Shown: positions 1 to 11,284, numbered from the stretch's first letter. The stretch: 64,000 nt of DNA from Notospermus geniculatus (GCA_002633025.1 NMRB01000589.1:17805-81804); one strand, 5' to 3'. The notes: a model not told the origin generated them from the letters alone. Numbers and translations: made by a program.

Positions 1-371
1 AACTTTGACCTCTGTGACCTTGAAAAGTAGGTCAAATCAAAAACCCGTTATATATGTTATGTATCCTTATTAGCTACACCTATGATAAAAATTTGAAGAT
101 GATCTAGTCATTAGTTCAGGAGTTATTGTACTTTTTGTGTTTTTGGTTTCCGCCACCTGGTGGCCAAACTGAGAGTCGAATCGGACCGAAACTTGGTGTC
201 GTGGGTCATCTGACCTAGGGGTATATATGTACCAAGTTTCAGATCAATAGCTCCAGCGGTTACGAAACCTGCCCTGCTAACGGACAACGACGGACGACGA
301 CGACGGACGACGACGACGACGACGGACGACGGACGCTGCACCATCGTAATAGCTCACCCCAGTGAGCTAAA
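1..371 (+). repeat. Interspersed repeat family X, copy 1
   Basis: Starts at the window edge, so it may be 5' truncated. In order it holds a TGACCTTGA...GGTCAA half-site block (15-39), a GCCACCTGGTGG core (152-163), a conserved segment ending in GGTTACGAAACCTGCC, a (GACGACG)n-type array (285-335) and a terminal hairpin GCTCACC/GGTGAGC-like followed by TAAAAA. The same order recurs at 38610, 51390 (in tandem) and, in part, 63388. I infer a non-coding mobile repeat. The CTAA next to a hairpin resembles a Helitron 3' end, but I cannot confirm that class. Confidence 0.75.
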
Positions 372-927
372 AATTCAACACTTTTAAGGTCAACCTAAGC
401 ATCGACTTCAACAGGACCAATGGTAATAGTCAGACTTGGTATCATTCCCAACAAGACAGCACTGCTGTGAGGCAATGTCAAACACTTCCTTGGAAAATGA
501 TCACAAAAAATGCCAACACTTGGCCGACCTAAGCATCAATTTCAACAGGACAAGCAAGGAAAAATCAATGGGAATCCCCAACAAGACTGCATTGCTGTGT
601 GGTAATGACATTTGAGGGTCCCACAAGGATGGACATCAATCCAACAGGTGTCTCAATCAATATGCTGTGCCAGAAGAGAAGATGGGACTATTGATTTACC
701 TGTGCAGGTATACCGAGTTACTGAAGGTGGTAGCCCTGATGTCAATTACTTTTAACCTTGCAAGACCTGATCAGGCAAGTGAAAGGAGCAGGTTAGCGGA
801 CAGGCATGGAAGGTGACATCAAATGCAACTTGCTGTAATTTGCCTCTGGGTCACCAACAGTATTTGCTGGACATAAATGAGTTGCTGCTGTGAAGTAAGG
901 TGGACATCGAGACAGGCTTAAGAAGAG
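372..927. other. No gene seen
   Basis: Unique-looking sequence. It contains a loosely repeated phrase (ccaacaagac...gcattgctgtg near 450-475 and 573-600), suggesting an old local duplication of about 120 bp. No ORF or RNA gene is supported. Confidence 0.5.
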
Positions 928-1210
928 TATTTGTATTTGTGTATTTGATTTTTCCATCAGGGCCGACGCCACAGCATTATTGGCCCTGTTAAGTATGGAA
1001 GAGGCCATCTCATGCTACTCATGTTCCTCACTTGGATGGGGTCTTTTACTTGCCCTTGCAGAGAAACAAGGTACAAGGCACCACGGCTTACTGTCCCATG
1101 CGACAGACATGAAGAGCCGGGAATGAAACCCCCATGGGCCGGGCTAGATTCGAACCCAGGACCTGCCGCTTGCTGAGTGGACGTGATAACCACTCGGCTA
1201 TCAGGGCTCC
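928..1210 (-). mobile_element. tRNA-derived SINE (SINE-A), near full length
   Basis: Read on the minus strand, the tRNA-like head (GGAGCCCTGATAGCCGAGTGG) lies at the right end, with A box TAGCCGAGTGG and B box GGTTCGAATC. The body continues as GCAAGTAAAAGACCCC and GAGTAGC..., and the tail is a short AAATAC-type repeat at the left end. This is one of the cleaner copies. Confidence 0.88.
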
Positions 1211-1339
1211 TCATAAAGTATTTTCTACAGTCCACAGTGGCGGTATAGCGAGGGTATTGTTGTTGGCAATGTTGAAATGCCTTCAACCGAGAAAGTCAAT
1301 TGTCTGTGGTGGTATAGCGAGGGACGGTATAATGAGTGT

Positions 1340-1524
1340 GTATTTGTATTTGGATGGGGTCTTTTACTTGCCTTTACAAAGGCACACGTACAAGGCACCA
1401 CAGTTTACTCTCCCATGCAACAGACAAGAGCCAGGGATGATGTCCCACATGGCTGGGCTGGATTCGAACCTGGGGCCTGCCACTTGCTTAGTGGATGTGA
1501 TAACCATTTGACTATCATGGGCAG
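1340..1524 (-). mobile_element. SINE-A fragment
   Basis: Second SINE-A copy close to the one at 928-1210 and in the same orientation. The central block (gtaagtatggaag region) is deleted, so the gtatttgtattt tail joins directly to ggatggggtcttttac. The A and B boxes are degraded (ctatcatggg end). Confidence 0.8.
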
Positions 1525-1934
1525 AGTGGAGTCTTGGGCCATAGCAGAGGTACATGTACTCTTTTGGATGATAAGGTCCCTGTGACACTAATCGATCCAA
1601 CAGCTTCCCTCACAGGTGTCTAGATCAGCTCCAACCATTACCAGATTATGACCTGTTGCCTTGTAATCAAGTTAACCTGTCCATAACTGGTAGCAGCAGC
1701 ATTGGTGATGAGCCCCAGGGAATCTACAGAGAGGCGGCCATAAAAAAGAACCTGTTTTCGGATGGTGTAGGTCATATATGAGATATGGCAGGAACGTCAT
1801 ACATGGGAAGAACAGCAGTTCCGCAAGCACGGAAAGAATTCTCTAAACCCTTGTCGAAGGTATGACAGGACAAAAGCAGGGTCAGACTCTGTTATTTGCA
1901 CCGGTCATCCAGAACTGACCGCCCTCTACGTTGC
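1525..1934. other. No gene seen
   Basis: About 400 bases between a SINE fragment and a TTAA-type MITE. No repeat partner or coding signal was noticed. Confidence 0.5.
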
Positions 1935-2186
1935 TTAAAGGAGTTAGACGGCGAAGTTGTAAACAAGCTGGTTTGTTTACAAATATGGTCGGCAAACTAG
2001 TTTTATTCCTTCATGCAGGTGGCAGCACCCGTGATCGTTAGACTGGTTCCCGGTCCGATGCAACTCACTCACGATATTCACGTCAGTAGGCTACATATCA
2101 CCGACAATAGGTGGCAGCACCGCAGGCGTCCATGGATAGAGAACCAGTGAGTGAGTGTTTACAACTTCGACGTCTAACTCCTTTAA
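1935..2186. mobile_element. TTAA-flanked MITE family E, copy 1
   Basis: TTAA at both ends (1935-1938 and 2183-2186) and inverted termini AGGAGTTAGACG...GAAGTTGTAAACA. A second copy in opposite orientation lies at 22217-22464 with the same internal words (gtggcagcacc, gttcccggtccgatgcaactcac). TTAA target choice is known for the piggyBac and Kolobok superfamilies. The AGG start leans towards Kolobok. Too short to encode a transposase. Confidence 0.85.
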
Positions 2187-3137
2187 CTTCCAGCTCGGAG
2201 GCCAACGTGCCAACCACCAGGTCATTGAGGAAACCCTCCATGACCAGTGGGTTAGGCCACATAACAGGGGGTAAAATACAAACACGATGAAATTGACAGG
2301 ACCAATGTAATTCAGGCGGGTTGCTTTAGTGCTGCAAGACCAGAATAAGACCAGAATAAAGAAATTGAAAATAATAATTAGCTTTTATTGCAAACACCAG
2401 TTAACATGGAAACGTCGGCACTAACAATCCTTTGCACCAAAAAATCAACTTGTATTTTTCACAATTATATTCATTAGACCACAGAAAACAGTTACATTAT
2501 TGCTTTTCCCATTAGAGATGGTGAATGTAATTTTGTACCCGTAATTATTTTATAGCGATATAGTTTCGTAAAGAACAGGATAATGTATTTTAATGGGGAG
2601 GCCCACATCTAGAAGGTAAACATTAATATCGTAACAAGGGGTTCCATATTTGCTTCTTATGATGTAAAATTGATATGTACTGTTGCGTGTACACTCAGGT
2701 CTTGTGCATTTGATGCATTGGATATGCACCTTCTTTACACAGGCTTGTGTTGAAATCAGCAAGCCATCAACTCGCTGACAATTTCCTATCCTTCTTCAAG
2801 GCATGGGGATTTGTCCCCCTGTACCCTTGATGGCAGAAACCCTGACCTGACCCCTAAACTCAGTTTTCCAATACATTTCCTCAAAATCCATTCCAAGTGA
2901 GCAAACATACATTAGACATAAGAATATCATGTTTGTGACATTTTCTTTCAGTTTCAGTGAAGTGGAAACTTTCTGGATACATGTATGATGATATCTACGG
3001 ATGATTAGTTGACAGAAGGGATGTTGGTTTTTTCCTTTGATTCAATCATCTGAGAATCTGGCAAGCTCCGCCAGAAGTTTTAGTGTATGTGTGTTTGTGG
3101 GTAGAGAAGACAACACAGTGATGCAGTGATGCTAAGA
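2187..3137. other. No gene seen
   Basis: AT-rich sequence with no ORF of note, no tRNA boxes and no clear inverted termini. Confidence 0.5.
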
Positions 3138-3392
3138 AACCTTGATAGTGGTTGTCAAGTCTGCTCAGCAATTGGCAGGTCCTGGGTTCGAAATCTAGGT
3201 GATCGGGAATTAACCATCCCTGGCTCTTCAGTCCATCGCTTGGGAAGTAGCGTGATGCCTTGTACCTTGTGCCTTTGCAAGGGCAAGTAAAAGCCCCCAT
3301 CCAAGTGAGGAACATGAGTAGCAAGAGGTGGCATCTTCTGTACTTAACAGGGCCAAGAATGCTCTGGATTCAACCCTGATGGAAAAATCGAA
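3138..3392 (+). mobile_element. SINE-A, plus orientation, diverged
   Basis: The head begins aaccttgatagtgg with a weakened A box. The B box is GGTTCGAAATC. The body (tgcctttgcaagggcaag, catccaagtgagg) is recognisable and the tail ends near ccctgatggaaaaatc. Next to the MITE starting at 3402. Confidence 0.82.
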
Positions 3393-3401
3393 CACAGTAA
3401 A

Positions 3402-3745
3402 GGTGCTTACAGGTCGACATTGCATCTTGAAGCAACTCGCAGCAACTAGCTTTCCGGCGATGGAAGCAACTGACTGATCAGTTGCCGATTTTGTCGACCT
3501 GAGCGCGTTTGCCTCTCCGAGCAACTGCCGGATCCACTTTTTGCCGCGAGTTGCCCATGTTCTACTTTTCGGCGACTTGTCTCCAGTTCCACTCAGATCC
3601 GTCGACCTGTGCCTGCTGTTCGAAGTAACTGCCAGTTGCTCCGAGTTCCTCTCAATCGCTGAAATGTCAACCTGCGCATGGTGGTTTTTGATCTGCGACA
3701 GATCCGTTGAGTTGCTTCAAGACGCAATGTCGACCTGTAAGCACC
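3402..3745. mobile_element. MITE with 20-bp-plus inverted termini (D-like)
   Basis: Terminal inverted repeat GGTGCTTACAGGTCGACATT at the left, and its complement ending TGTAAGCACC at the right. The interior is rich in GCAACT / AGTTGC words, much like the D copies at 27583 and 46748, but the termini differ. Non-coding. Confidence 0.82.
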
Positions 3746-4157
3746 GTAAAATACCCAGTGATGCTAGTTCTTGAAAGCAATCTAACACCATCTTTTGAGT
3801 GACCAGATGGGTTGGGTGCAGTGTTAAGCATTCTATTCCTCCACGTTCGTGAAAAAAACATTTCCCGCAGGTGGTCTGAGAGTTCTATTCCAAGAGAAAA
3901 GATGCTGAGTATCTTCCCAGATATCTTTAAGTGACATTCCAAGGCAAATGGACCCTAAAACTGGTTCGGCCTTTATCACAATACCAAGTGTTACCTAGGC
4001 TATACACGAGTTATCTCCCTCAAGGATGGTGAAAGTGATAGTACAAAGTATTTATATACACTTTATTGCCACTGGTGAAATGGTTTTCTTGTAAAGTGAT
4101 GATGGTGTAGACAAGGCCGCAGGTCAATGTACTGGGTGGATAAGAACCTCATGGGAG
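3746..4157. other. No gene seen
   Basis: Unique-looking sequence. No supported feature. Confidence 0.5.
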
Positions 4158-4645
4158 CAGGGGCGGACCCAGGATTTTCTCAAGGGGTGCATGGGTTCTG
4201 AAGGTAGAGGCTGCTGGACTCGCACGCACCATTGGCTCATTGCGCTTTACCGGTGCTGATTTAGCGGGGGGTCTGGGGGACCTCCCCAGGAAAATTTTGA
4301 AAATTAGAAGCTCTGAGAAGAGATTTCTCGGCATCTGACGTTGAGAAAGTCCAATGCCATATCTCAGTGTTCTCCACACCAGTTAAATAAAGGGCGGCCC
4401 GCCCCTCTTAAAAATACCGACGGCAAAATCCGCCCCTCTTAAAAACGGCCCGCCCCTCTTAAAATTTCGTCCGCCCTAATATTTGTGGTTTAGATTGCTC
4501 AATTATACATCTCAGATGCTCAGAAAACGCATCTCAGAGCACCTAAAATCCAAATTTTGCTGGGGAGGGCCCCCAGACCCCCCCCCCCCGCCAGAAGGCG
4601 CCGCACGCAGTGCCTTCGGCACCACGCCCACTGCCGCCCCTCATA
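4158..4645. mobile_element. hAT-like MITE, rearranged (CAGGGGCGGACCC end)
   Basis: Starts CAGGGGCGGACCCAGGATTT. It holds two inverted arms around ggtctgggggacctccccagg and its complement (ttgctggggagggcccccagac). A central block repeats cggcccgcccctcttaaaa three times (about 4390-4465). The structure looks like two related elements joined or a duplicated foldback. Start-type sequence is shared with 19064, 23909 and 35347. Confidence 0.65.
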
Positions 4646-6039
4646 GACCAAAACCCGTGGAGAACACTGATATCTCTTACACAATTCATTGCACCCTGCA
4701 AGTGTACACAATGCAGGGAAAGAATCATCGATGCAATGATTGTATCACCATGATTACATTAGAGACATGTGCCTGGTCCAGACTAAGCATGGTGAAAATT
4801 CCGGAGCGTGAATGGCGCTGAAGAGACAACCACCAAATTCCAGGTAGAGGGGGAGAACACAAATTCCAGGGCATTGTGGTGACAGTAGGGCACAAGTTTC
4901 CTCTTAAAAAATTGTCCAACTCTTGATGAAGCCAACTGGCATTATTAATTTCTCCTGGACAAAGCAGCGGGCAGCTCATCCATTCCTCACAAAGCTCTTA
5001 CAAATGAAGGATTCCATGAAGGCTTTCCCAAACATGGATAAAGAACACGGCTGAATGGTACATGTAGTTGTCAAGAAAAAGAAGACCTTTTCTGTCTCAG
5101 TCCTCATCATGATTGCCACATTATCTTCATAGCTGTGGAATTTGGACCCTCTAATTACACTTTTTCTTCTCTATCCCATTTATTTCTTGCGTTTTGTTCC
5201 TCCTGTCCTGTCCCGGCATAGCACACACATTGTCGCACAGTTCCTGATGGTTATAAGGCTGGCAGGCTTGTTACATCCTCATAAGTACTTAATGGACAAA
5301 ACGTCAGCAGATATAGTTCGTTTTTGCAGGCCAGTTGTTTCAACTTGTGCTAAGTAACTCCAATATTTCATATCCAATAGACAAGAATAGTTGGCACCAC
5401 TTTTTACCCTAGCTCTTCCCTATCAACATCTCGATGGCCTGACTGGTCATTTGAACTTCCAGCTTCACAATTCTATGTTTTGCATCCTGTATATAACTGC
5501 CTGTTGTTCTCTTTGGTCTCCTGTAAAAAAGTGCTTTCTGAATTGTAAGGAACTGGCTGAAAAAACGAAATATTGGAATATTGGCAAGTACAATAGCTGG
5601 TAAGTACGTTTTGTCTCAACGAGCCTTCTGGAAGTCTTTAATGACGTAGGGCATTCAGGACCCCCTAATTACTTCTTCTTTCTAACCAATTTATTCCTTA
5701 TTCGTATTTGTACCACTGGACCAAATTGGACGGGATCAAAGACTGTGACCATCTTTACCAAATAATTATCACACCATGCAACAGCCAAATCCTTCACTTT
5801 GTCTTCGGCAAAAAACATAGACGACTCATCAGAAGAGCAACATGATAGCCTGACTTGTCTGTGGTATTGTAGTGTTCTTATGTACCCAGCTAACAGCAGA
5901 TGAAAAACTGGATCACAGCTAATTTCTGCTTGTGCGACATTGAACAAGTTGGCCCTAGGCCCATCTCTCATGGTTCAGACAAGTCCATATCCACAAAGCA
6001 GAGTACCATATACCTTCTTGGAAGGAAGAATGCAACAAA
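4646..6039. other. No gene seen
   Basis: About 1.4 kb without a supported gene. Two similar phrases, ttggaccctctaattac (5142) and caggaccccctaattac (5658), hint at an old duplication. Confidence 0.45.
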
Positions 6040-6286
6040 GAGACCATTGTCATAAACTGACATAAACGATAAAGATCTGCGCGCTTCCGCCGAAATCTCA
6101 ACTGCAACCTCAGTCTGAAACTGAATGACGTAATGCAGACAACCCCACGACAGTGACGGCAAAGACGTTGCGTCAGACTCGACCATTGCTGAATCATGGA
6201 TGGCGTAACGTCAGCCGGTTTCAGATCGAGGTTCTGGTTGAGATTTCGGCAGAAGTGCGCAGATCTGCGAATTCGAGAATGGTCTA
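6040..6286. mobile_element. MITE family A, copy 1
   Basis: One of five copies (others at 17777, 21398, 40829, 53716). Long inverted arms are built from AGATCTGCGC, TTCCGCCGAAAT and CTCAGTCTGAAAC and their complements, with a ccccacgacagtgac centre. A 13-base direct repeat, TTGGAAGGAAGAA, flanks the copy at 6018-6030 and 6297-6309. It does not abut the termini, so it is probably not the target duplication. Confidence 0.85.
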
Positions 6287-6985
6287 GACAAGTGGTTTGG
6301 AAGGAAGAACTGACCACCATGGGCAACGTAGCCCCTTGAGTTGTTCCCAACAAGTGTAGTTGACCCCAGCGAAGGAGCAGCACTCAGCGTTGTCCTCCGT
6401 ACCTTTCCCCTGCAAGGCTACACTCCTGACATTTACCCACTTCTTCGTCACCTCTTAGTCCTCCTGGGTATCATTCGCGATCCTCTCCTTACTATCATAA
6501 GCTGATTTACACCTTTTGTTCCCTCCTTTGGCACCAGGCAAGATTCTCATGCCCCTGACAATCCCCACTTCAGGATGTTAACACAGGCTCAAGTAACTTG
6601 TATTGTTTTTTATCAACGCTCCGCTCCTAAATGTTTCTAAGACAGTTCCTTTTGCATCCAGGTTTGTTTAACGGTTTTCAGAGTTCGGGTTCCAGAATCG
6701 TCTTCCCCATTGTATTCTATTGCTTTTTTTCTCAAATAATGATGTGTTGTGAGAATCACTTACGACATTGTCAACCCTTTCCATCAACATCCGTTAAACC
6801 TTCATCAACCAGCTCAGAGGCATGGTAGATAAGTAACACAAATGAAAGGTCAGGCGTTACGAACAGGATCAATGTTTGGATTGGGCGCAAAGGGTGTACC
6901 ATACCACAAAAAGTTCCCCTTTATCCCTTTCTCTCAATTTGGCTTTGGGAAGTTGTTTCTCACAAAACAACTGGGAAAAGGGGTA
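6287..6985. other. No gene seen
   Basis: Pyrimidine-rich stretch with no supported ORF. It could include diverged upstream parts of the LINE remnant that follows. Confidence 0.4.
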
Positions 6986-7150
6986 CACACCTACGGTCTC
7001 AAAGCAGTCTTTTTTTGAAGGAACTAAGATGCCACCGGGCAACTTTTGGAGACAAGGCCTTTTCATGTGCCAGCCCAAACTTTGGAAAACACTCCCATCT
7101 CGCCTTCAGGGAAAGCACCATGGACCATACATATCGTCTTCAAGAAGACC
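6986..7150 (+). pseudogene. Non-LTR retrotransposon reverse transcriptase C-terminal remnant
   Basis: Translation in two alternating plus frames gives TFGDKAFSCASP, then PKLWKTLPSRLQ, then RESTMD. These pieces line up in order with the conserved end of many CR1/jockey-type reverse transcriptases (pattern F-G-x-x-(A/S)-F-S-x-x-x-P-x-L-W-N-x-L-P-x-x-L-R). The frame changes twice within about 100 bases, so the copy is dead. Upstream catalytic motifs were not found, so this is a short 3' fragment. The match is by memory of the motif only. A protein search would settle the clade. Confidence 0.6.
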
Positions 7151-7167
7151 TCGATGTGAGGACCATA

Positions 7168-7210
7168 AACGATATCACAAGTGATCTGATTGCCACCGAG
7201 GAAAAGCACT
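7168..7210. mobile_element. Terminal fragment of family V
   Basis: The block gatatcacaagtgatctgat followed by tgccaccgagga matches the left end of the V element at 45707. The rest of V is not recognisable here. Confidence 0.5.
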
Positions 7211-7539
7211 TGTTGACATCACGTTCATGGTGAAGAGTAAGACGCTTTTTCGCGAGGCATGTGCGGGCACGGGCAGAAAATATTGATCCAACGTATTTTT
7301 CTTTAGCTGTTTCCACGATGCGGGTGCAGCTGCAGAGCGGGTGGATGGGCACAGAAGCATTTTTCGAATCAGTCATGTAGCGATTTTTTCCGTGCCCGCT
7401 TGCTCCCCACGCGGTATTGCATCATCCTTTCCCCTGAATTCCTGGGATTCCCTTGGAATTACCACCAACCGAAGACCAACTCCCGCGTCTTTGCCCATTT
7501 TGTGGAAACACAACACCAGCACCCGTTGTTTTCGGTTTG

Positions 7540-7705
7540 TTGCACAGTGTGGACTGGACCTGCAACTTTTCAAAACAATTTGAAAACATGTTTTGATAAT
7601 GTTGCAGAGTGTAGACCAACCCCGAAACAAGCCACAACATTTCCAAAACAGTTTTCGAAATGTTTTGTCGCAGAAATGTTTTGAAAATGTTGATGGTGCA
7701 GACAG
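7540..7705. repeat. aacattttc-rich low-copy repeat, possible MITE
   Basis: Dense alternation of caaaacattttgaaaac-like words on both strands, ending in ggtgcagacagacctttagt. It looks like the subterminal repeat architecture of a MITE, but I could not fix both ends. Confidence 0.35.
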
Positions 7706-8439
7706 ACCTTTAGTAACCTAATTCGTCTCGTCACTCAGATCACAATCTTTGGAAATTTTCGCACCTTAAATCTTTTAGCTTTACTGTACTAAAGGAGGGT
7801 AAATATACATTACGAGAAAGGCTGTTTTTCACTAGTACACAGAGTCCTTAAAAAATTTACATGAAGACTGAAGTTGACATGAGAATCATATTCATCAACG
7901 AAGCCACTATATTTATGATCAAAGGTAGCGAAGGAAGTAATCCAGTGTCGTTAGCAAATCCCAAAGACGACAAGGCATATATTGAAAATCCTTGCTAACT
8001 TTGTCATTAGCTCCAAAGAAAGATCTTTCCTTCTTTGTAACAAGATACGCTATTAGAAAACGGAGATTAACGCAATGCAGTCGATTTCCAAAAGGTCGAT
8101 GCTGTCTATACGGGGCATGATATTATTCAAAGTCTGTCTCAGGTAAATTTTGTATGCATCATTTGTTGACGAGTATGCATGAACTACAAACGTTTTTTTT
8201 CACGATGGCGTGGAATTGTTTTGAAAGTTCAAGCAGAAATATCTTGGTTCATGCAAACCTGACGGCGCAACACGTACATGTAACTATACTATAAGTACAA
8301 ACAGTTTCAGTAATTCTTATACTGGAACTGACTTTCCTTCTCAAGAGAAATGTCAAGTAATTTGGATACTTTATCGTGAAACAGAAGACACAGTAAACTG
8401 ATTGTGTCATCGCCTTTTCCCTCAGAGAGAACTAGAGCA
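7706..8439. other. No gene seen
   Basis: AT-rich single-copy-looking sequence. No supported feature. Confidence 0.5.
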
Positions 8440-8695
8440 ATGTCGATGGGAGCCCATCGCATATCTCCCCGCTTTCAACATGAAGTAATGGTGACATGGT
8501 TATTTTTCCTGTGTCTTTCATATATTGACCCCTGGTGGGAAGAGGCTGAGTTTGATCGAAATACACTGGGGGTTGGGCACATTAGCAGTCAAGTACGGTA
8601 CCTAAACATTCCAAATTTCAGATACACCACCACTCACAATTTTGTCATGTCATCACAAATAGTTTACAAATAATGCCCATAGACGTGTTTTTCAC
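8440..8695 (+). repeat. Family Y repeat, diverged copy 0
   Basis: Contains gacccctggtgg (8527-8538), tttgatcgaaatacac and gtacctaaacatt in the same order as the two better Y copies downstream, and a catatctccccgctttcaac remnant at its start. Diverged and partial. Confidence 0.6.
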
Positions 8696-8718
8696 ATGTT
8701 TCTTGTGGTTTTAAGGAA

Positions 8719-9020
8719 TGTTCGTCCCCTTGTGACCTTGAAAGTAGGTCAACGTCAAAACCTGTCCGATATATTGTGAAGATGTTACAGATGAACCTTC
8801 ACACAAAATTTTGTCACTTTATCACAATTACTTAAGGAGTAATGGCCATAAATGTATTTGTCACGGATCGCCCCCTGGTGGAAAGACAGGGAGTTGGATT
8901 GAAATTCTAAGAGTGTTGTGCACATCAGTGGATGAGTACCTAATATATACCATAGTTTCAATCTCCTCCATTGAACGGTCCAGGAGGAGATATCACTTTC
9001 GGACGGCTCCTAGTTTTTAT
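8719..9020 (+). repeat. Family Y repeat, copy 1
   Basis: Tandem partner of the copy at 9021-9412. Holds a TGACCTTGA...TCAACGTCA pair (8733-8757), the core CGCCCCCTGGTGG (8869-8881) and a closing aggaggagatatcactttcgg. It lacks the (GGAC)n array and terminal hairpin of the next copy, so it seems 3' truncated. Confidence 0.8.
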
Positions 9021-9036
9021 TAAAGTTTGACCCCTG

Positions 9037-9061
9037 TGACCTTGAAAGTAGGTCAAGGTCA
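9037..9061. promoter_or_regulatory. Inverted nuclear-receptor-type extended half sites
   Basis: TGACCTTGA (9037-9045) and TCAAGGTCA (9053-9061) are exact reverse complements separated by 7 bases. TCAAGGTCA is the known extended half site of ERR/SF-1 type nuclear receptors. The site is in a repeat, so function is inference. Confidence 0.5.
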
Positions 9062-9172
9062 AAACCCGTACGATATATTATGAACCTGTCACAGATAAAC
9101 CTTCACACCAAATTTCATCACTTTATCACAATTACTTTAGGAGTAATGACCATAAATGTGTTTTTCACATAT

Positions 9173-9185
9173 CGCCCCCTGGTGG
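9173..9185. promoter_or_regulatory. CTCF-like core motif in family Y
   Basis: CGCCCCCTGGTGG reads CCACCAGGGGGCG on the minus strand, matching the known CTCF core CCASYAGRKGGC. The same core is at 8869-8881. Related cores are at 152-163, 38711-38722 and 63405-63416 in family X. Binding is not shown by sequence alone. Confidence 0.5.
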
Positions 9186-9412
9186 AAAGACAGGGAGTTG
9201 GATCGAAATTCCAAGAGTGTTGTGCACAATAGTGGATGAGTACCTAATATATACCAAAGTTTCAAGCTCCTCCGTTGAACGGTCTAGGAGGAGATATCAC
9301 TTTCGGACGGACGGACGGACAGCCGGACGGACAGCCGGACGGACAGCCGGACTGACGGCGGAGGGTAAAACAATATCTCCCCGACTTTTTTCAAAAAGCG
9401 GGGAGATAAAAA

Positions 9413-11156
9413 TGGGCAAAAATTGGAAGCGCCGCTGCTACACAACACTTTCGTTGATCTTCTGATCAAGGCGTAAATACCAGTTTATGTATCTATTTTC
9501 TGTAACTGAATGTCTAACAACTCAGTTGAGTCTACCAGAACTGGATTAACCATTTCAATGCCACTGATCTTCACAATATGACGTTGAATGCCGCAGGTTT
9601 ATTTTATGAGCGACGTGATGATGCGTTAAAGTTATATAGGTCGCAACAATGTTGTCGTTTCGGGAGACAGCAGTGAAGCAGTAAGTAATTACCCATCAGC
9701 CCCAGGTTTGATTTAAGCAGAAAGTATCTTCTGATGAATTTTCTAAAAGCCTTGCAAATGAAATGGAAAGAATTTGAAGAAACATTCTTCAGATGGTTCA
9801 TAGGAACAACCTTTCTTCAAATATTTTTCAGTCAGTTCCATAGGGTGTGAGAATACTTAGAAAGAAGATGTCTGCAGGATCCTGGGGATATAAAGTGCAA
9901 TCTGATTGGTCGACCAGTAAAGTTGGCATCATGCCAAGATACACCGCGAACCAGTCTATTTCTCGAAGGGTGATGTGCGATGTAACACAGTGGTGAGCAA
10001 ATCGGCCTTCGATTATCAAAGATGTGGGGTAGATGAGTTAATGCACAGATTCTGTAGTATCTATGCCATAATTCAGGTACTCATGTTCCTCACTTCGTCT
10101 AAAGGGGTGTTTATTTGGTAGTGTTATATCATGTTGGACAATGAACGGCCACGACGTCATGTGGGAGAACTGGTAGGCCACCATCTTTGTTGGAAAGGTC
10201 TATAGTCGTTGTTTCTCCTGACTTCTTTCAGGACCTTGATAACCTAAGGCAGTAAGATGTTTCGCAAAGAAAGAAATGGTAATAGTTCGATCAGAGTCAT
10301 CTCCCTGAGGGTTCACTGATAAAGGTCACGCTAATTATTTTCTTGAACTTTGACAACCAAAGGGCCAACTCGCATATGATATTCCTTTGTACTTGAATGA
10401 CAATCAGCCCCTCCATTAACATCAGTAAGGAATGATAGAAGTCCAATAGTAATGGTCGTGACTTAGAAAATGATTCAAAGAATGCATTAGCGTAGGTGGG
10501 CCTATGACTAGGCCTAGCAAGGACTGTTACTCAATCCTGGGGGTATACTTACCATTTTTGTAGCGGGTACTTAGAGCACAGCACAATAGATGCTGCTGAT
10601 GAGGACAAACTGAGCAATGTGAAGACAAAACAAAAAGTGAGTAGGTTCAATGAAGTCAGAAAGCCAACTTTAAAAAAATCTTATTAGAACTTTTGTTGAC
10701 TTCTAAAAACAATCACTTAGTCTCTAAATGTCAACATAATTCATTGTTAATCTTTACTTCAAAGAAAAATTTGCCTTTGACAGATTAAATCAACAAAAAT
10801 ACACATAACGGAAACTTTGAAGGAAACAAAGCAGATATTGGGGGATGTTAAATTTTTGATGAAAACTTACATAAGTGTCCTTTGGAAGTTTGATCAGATA
10901 TTTGTGAACCTGTGTTCCTTGATGCCCCAAAGCCACTTATTTCTGCTCTAATCTTGGACAAATTGATTTACATTCCCAAGGTTTCCTGAAATGATCTCCA
11001 AAATTTTCCACATTTTTTTCCACACTGACCACTACCAGGTTGTCTTTTAATAATCTTGATCCATTCAAGACTGTCGACGCCCAAAACATTCTCAACAGAA
11101 GTTCTTTTATTTTAGTTCCTACAACTGACACCAGATGTCTCTGCCTATTTCTAATA
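9413..11156. other. No gene seen
   Basis: About 1.7 kb of AT-rich sequence. No supported ORF, RNA gene or inverted termini. The phrase tactcatgttcctcactt near 10079 is a short piece of SINE-A body. Confidence 0.5.
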
Positions 11157-11284
11157 GCAGCCATCTTGCCAAAATTAGGTCATCACCAAGGCAATTTTCT
11201 TCCTGATGGCAAATGATTGGTTCGCCCATCTCCCAGTGGGGGAAATCACCATGACGATGACCTAATTCTAGCAAGATGGCTGCC
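11157..11284. mobile_element. Foldback element with CAAGATGGC arms
   Basis: Left arm GCAGCCATCTTGCC...ATTAGGTCATC is answered by GATGACCTAATT...GCAAGATGGCTGC at the right. It is about 128 bp with a loop of about 70. The end word CAAGATGGC is also the known YY1-type motif. I treat it as a small MITE. Confidence 0.7.

Larger units (their letters stand above)
9021..9412 (+). repeat. Family Y repeat, copy 2, full 3' end
   Basis: Order: inverted TGACCTTGA/TCAAGGTCA pair, CGCCCCCTGGTGG core, aggaggagatatcactttcgg, a (GGAC)n/agccggac array (9302-9355) and a terminal hairpin with arms ATCTCCCCG and CGGGGAGAT (9375-9407) followed by AAAA. No protein capacity. The layout parallels family X: half sites, a CTCF-like core, a G-C-A array, a hairpin and then A residues. 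Confidence 0.82.

Noticed and set aside
3046-3324. ORFs with LTWMGSFTCPCKGT text, repeated many times
   Set aside because: Translation of SINE-A body, not a gene family.
7400-7684. 94-residue ORF
   Set aside because: Overlaps an aacattttc-rich repeat and has no recognisable motif.
10594-10640. Hammerhead ribozyme (ctgatgag)
   Set aside because: No matching GAAA core segment or flanking stems at the right distance. Other CTGATGA sites (25889, 60901) also fail.
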